Origin: an uncultured Prevotella sp.
GTDB taxonomy: Bacteria; Bacteroidota; Bacteroidia; Bacteroidales; Bacteroidaceae
DNA length: 64,000 nucleotides
Direction: 5' to 3'
Assembly (NCBI GenBank): GCA_900768785.1
Contig: CAAGEG010000050.1
Coordinates: forward strand, 1 to 64,000
A program made the translations under genes and the position numbers. The notes beneath the pieces are model-generated. The model did no database searches. It was not told where the DNA came from and saw nothing but the letters and a program-made list of their open reading frames with translations. This document shows positions 62,512-64,000 of the stretch, piece after piece (position 1 is the stretch's first letter; each line of letters starts with the position of its first letter).

Positions 62512-64000
62512 ATGCCAAAGAAAAAGACCAAGCCCGCAAGCAAGACATTCAGTGAAGCTTTAGGGCTGAACAACATATTGCAGAACGACATCATCAACTT
62601 TGTAGCAGGCATCATCCTGTTATTGCTGTCGGTATATTTCATCATCGCATTCATCTCCTTCCTCTCAACAGCCGGCGACGACCAAAGTTTGGTTCTTGAC
62701 CTGCGTCCCGGAGAGATACTCAATTCAGACAAGACATTCAAAAACAGCTGCGGCTCATTTGGCGCATTCCTTTCTTACTTCTTCATATCAAGATGTTTCG
62801 GCTATGCCGCATTCATCATACCCGTATTTATGGGCATGGTAGGACTGAAAATGGTAAAAGCCTACAATTTCAGACTTCTCAAAATGTTTGTTTGCCTCAC
62901 GGTGGTAATGATTTGGCTGTCGGTAACATCAGCCAAGCTGCTCACACCCATTATGGGAAGCATGGTCTATAATCCCGGTGGCGATCACGGACTATACTGT
63001 TGTCAGTGGATAGAAAACATTGTAGGCACACCCGGACTATCGGTAATACTTATACTCACCGCTTTGCTCTTCCTTACATACCTCAGCAGAGAAACTATAA
63101 ACATAGTAAGAAAAATACTCAATCCCGTTAGCGCAATAACAAGCAAAGTGCCATTCTCGGTAACAGTAGGAAAAACCAACGACGACGGTAACACAAGCCA
63201 CAAAGCAGAAGAAGACCCCACAACCTTTGACGACCCGGAGACACAAACCGTCGATTTCGGCAACGGTAAAGACACACCCGTTGTTGCCGGAGCAGGGGCA
63301 GTGAATGTTAACGATAACGATAACGAAAACGAAAACTCTTCAACCCAGACAAAGCAAAACAGCGGCAATGCCGAAAATACAGACGCAAACCAAACCGAAC
63401 TTACAATAATAGAAAACGCAGAAGAAGAGACCGCCGGCTCACGTGTAGTATCAGGCGAGAAAGACCTCTCCGCACCAATAAACCCACTTGAACCATGGGT
63501 GAAATACCATTATCCCACACTCAGTCTGCTGAAAAAATACGACAACGACGGCAAGCCATATATCGACATGAAAGAGCAGACCCTAAACAAAAACCGCATC
63601 GTTGAAGTATTAAACAGCTTCGGTGTACAAATACGCACCATAACAGCAACAGTAGGACCAACCATAACACTATATGAAATAACACCCGCCGAAGGTGTGA
63701 AAATATCAAGAATAAGAAACCTTGAAGACGACATAGCACTCAGCCTTGCCGCTTTGGGAATACGTATCATAGCACCCATACCCGGCAAAGGAACAATAGG
63801 TATAGAAGTGCCCAACGCCAAACCAAACATCGTCTCTATGGAAAGCATTCTCAACTCACGCAAGTTCCAAGAGACAACAATGGACCTGCCCATAGCAATA
63901 GGAAAGACTATTACTAATGAAGTCTTTATGGCAGACCTCACAAAAATACCACACCTCTTGGTGGCAGGCGCTACGGGACAAGGAAAATCAGTAGGACTAA
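62512..64000 (+). CDS. ftsK: FtsK/SpoIIIE-type DNA translocase, N-terminal part (runs off the window)
   Basis: About 496 codons visible, open at the right edge. Starts MPKKKTKPASKTFSEALGL. Four membrane segments (about residues 25-205) anchor it at the division site, then an acidic/Asn-rich linker (about 225-310), then the alpha and beta parts of the motor (YHYPTLSLLKKY, VGPTITLYEITPAEGVKISRIRNLEDDIALSLAA). The sequence ends just after Walker A GATGQGKS. It moves chromosome DNA into daughter cells at division. Partial only because of the window edge. Confidence 0.93.
   Translation, partial: MPKKKTKPASKTFSEALGLNNILQNDIINFVAGIILLLLSVYFIIAFISFLSTAGDDQSLVLDLRPGEILNSDKTFKNSCGSFGAFLSYFFISRCFGYAAFIIPVFMGMVGLKMVKAYNFRLLKMFVCLTVVMIWLSVTSAKLLTPIMGSMVYNPGGDHGLYCCQWIENIVGTPGLSVILILTALLFLTYLSRETINIVRKILNPVSAITSKVPFSVTVGKTNDDGNTSHKAEEDPTTFDDPETQTVDFGNGKDTPVVAGAGAVNVNDNDNENENSSTQTKQNSGNAENTDANQTELTIIENAEEETAGSRVVSGEKDLSAPINPLEPWVKYHYPTLSLLKKYDNDGKPYIDMKEQTLNKNRIVEVLNSFGVQIRTITATVGPTITLYEITPAEGVKISRIRNLEDDIALSLAALGIRIIAPIPGKGTIGIEVPNAKPNIVSMESILNSRKFQETTMDLPIAIGKTITNEVFMADLTKIPHLLVAGATGQGKSVGL

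Overview
The window comes from a member of the Bacteroidales, most likely a Prevotella-like organism. Evidence: SusC/SusD pairs, Bacteroidetes-type promoters (TTTG, about 19-20 bases, TAnnTTTG) in front of several genes, Prevotella-style C-terminal tails (GLYI.NGK, IIIKNGKKYFK), DUF4296, PPi-dependent phosphofructokinase, an M49 peptidase, and a tRNA gene with no encoded CCA. Most of it is ordinary chromosome; the calls rest on reading motifs and gene order by eye, with no database search.

Layout. 0-1.2 kb: an outer-membrane-like gene with a G9 tract and a small broken ORF. 1.3-3.8 kb: mutS2. 4.0-18.7 kb: a polysaccharide utilisation region aimed at pectin or rhamnogalacturonan: a GH28 enzyme on the minus strand, a tRNA-Lys, then on the plus strand a secreted protein, a SusC/SusD pair, a small lipoprotein, a sialidase-like propeller protein and a 1337-residue GH78-propeller fusion. 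A further pectin-related enzyme (rhamnogalacturonan acetylesterase type, fused to a phytase-like esterase domain) lies at 44.2-46.2 kb behind hisS. 18.9-34 kb: sugar-phosphate transferase, mscS, ogt, the ileS-dksA-lspA-DUF4296 operon, a MerR regulator, a FadL-like porin, prmA and a GH25 lysozyme. 34-44 kb: pfp, a nucleoside-recognition membrane protein, an acyltransferase, a large amidase-like lipoprotein, a YgiQ radical SAM protein and a PP2C-like protein. 44-52.6 kb: a minus-strand run of hisS, purA, fur, an AlkD-like protein, an M49 peptidase and a small AraC-type HTH protein.

52.6-59.1 kb is the clearest accessory region: an unrecognised 404-residue protein, a BT4734/VirE-N protein, a PriCT-DUF3987 primase/helicase-like protein, DUF4248 and an HU-like protein. 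It is packed with repeats: GTGACCAAC direct repeats upstream, a perfect 36-bp inverted repeat made of 9-mers inside the DUF3987 gene, a triplet of REP-like palindromes, an AACGTTA-rich array and a 64-bp tandem repeat. If the window contains something undescribed, this is where I would look first. 59.1-64 kb returns to housekeeping genes: tilS, rlmI-like, a 3'-5' exonuclease and the start of ftsK, which runs off the window.

The polysaccharide genes would act together at the cell surface: lipoprotein SusD and TonB-dependent SusC capture and import oligosaccharides released by the secreted GH28, GH78 and esterase enzymes. No dedicated sensor/regulator (hybrid two-component system, ECF sigma or SusR) is seen within the window.
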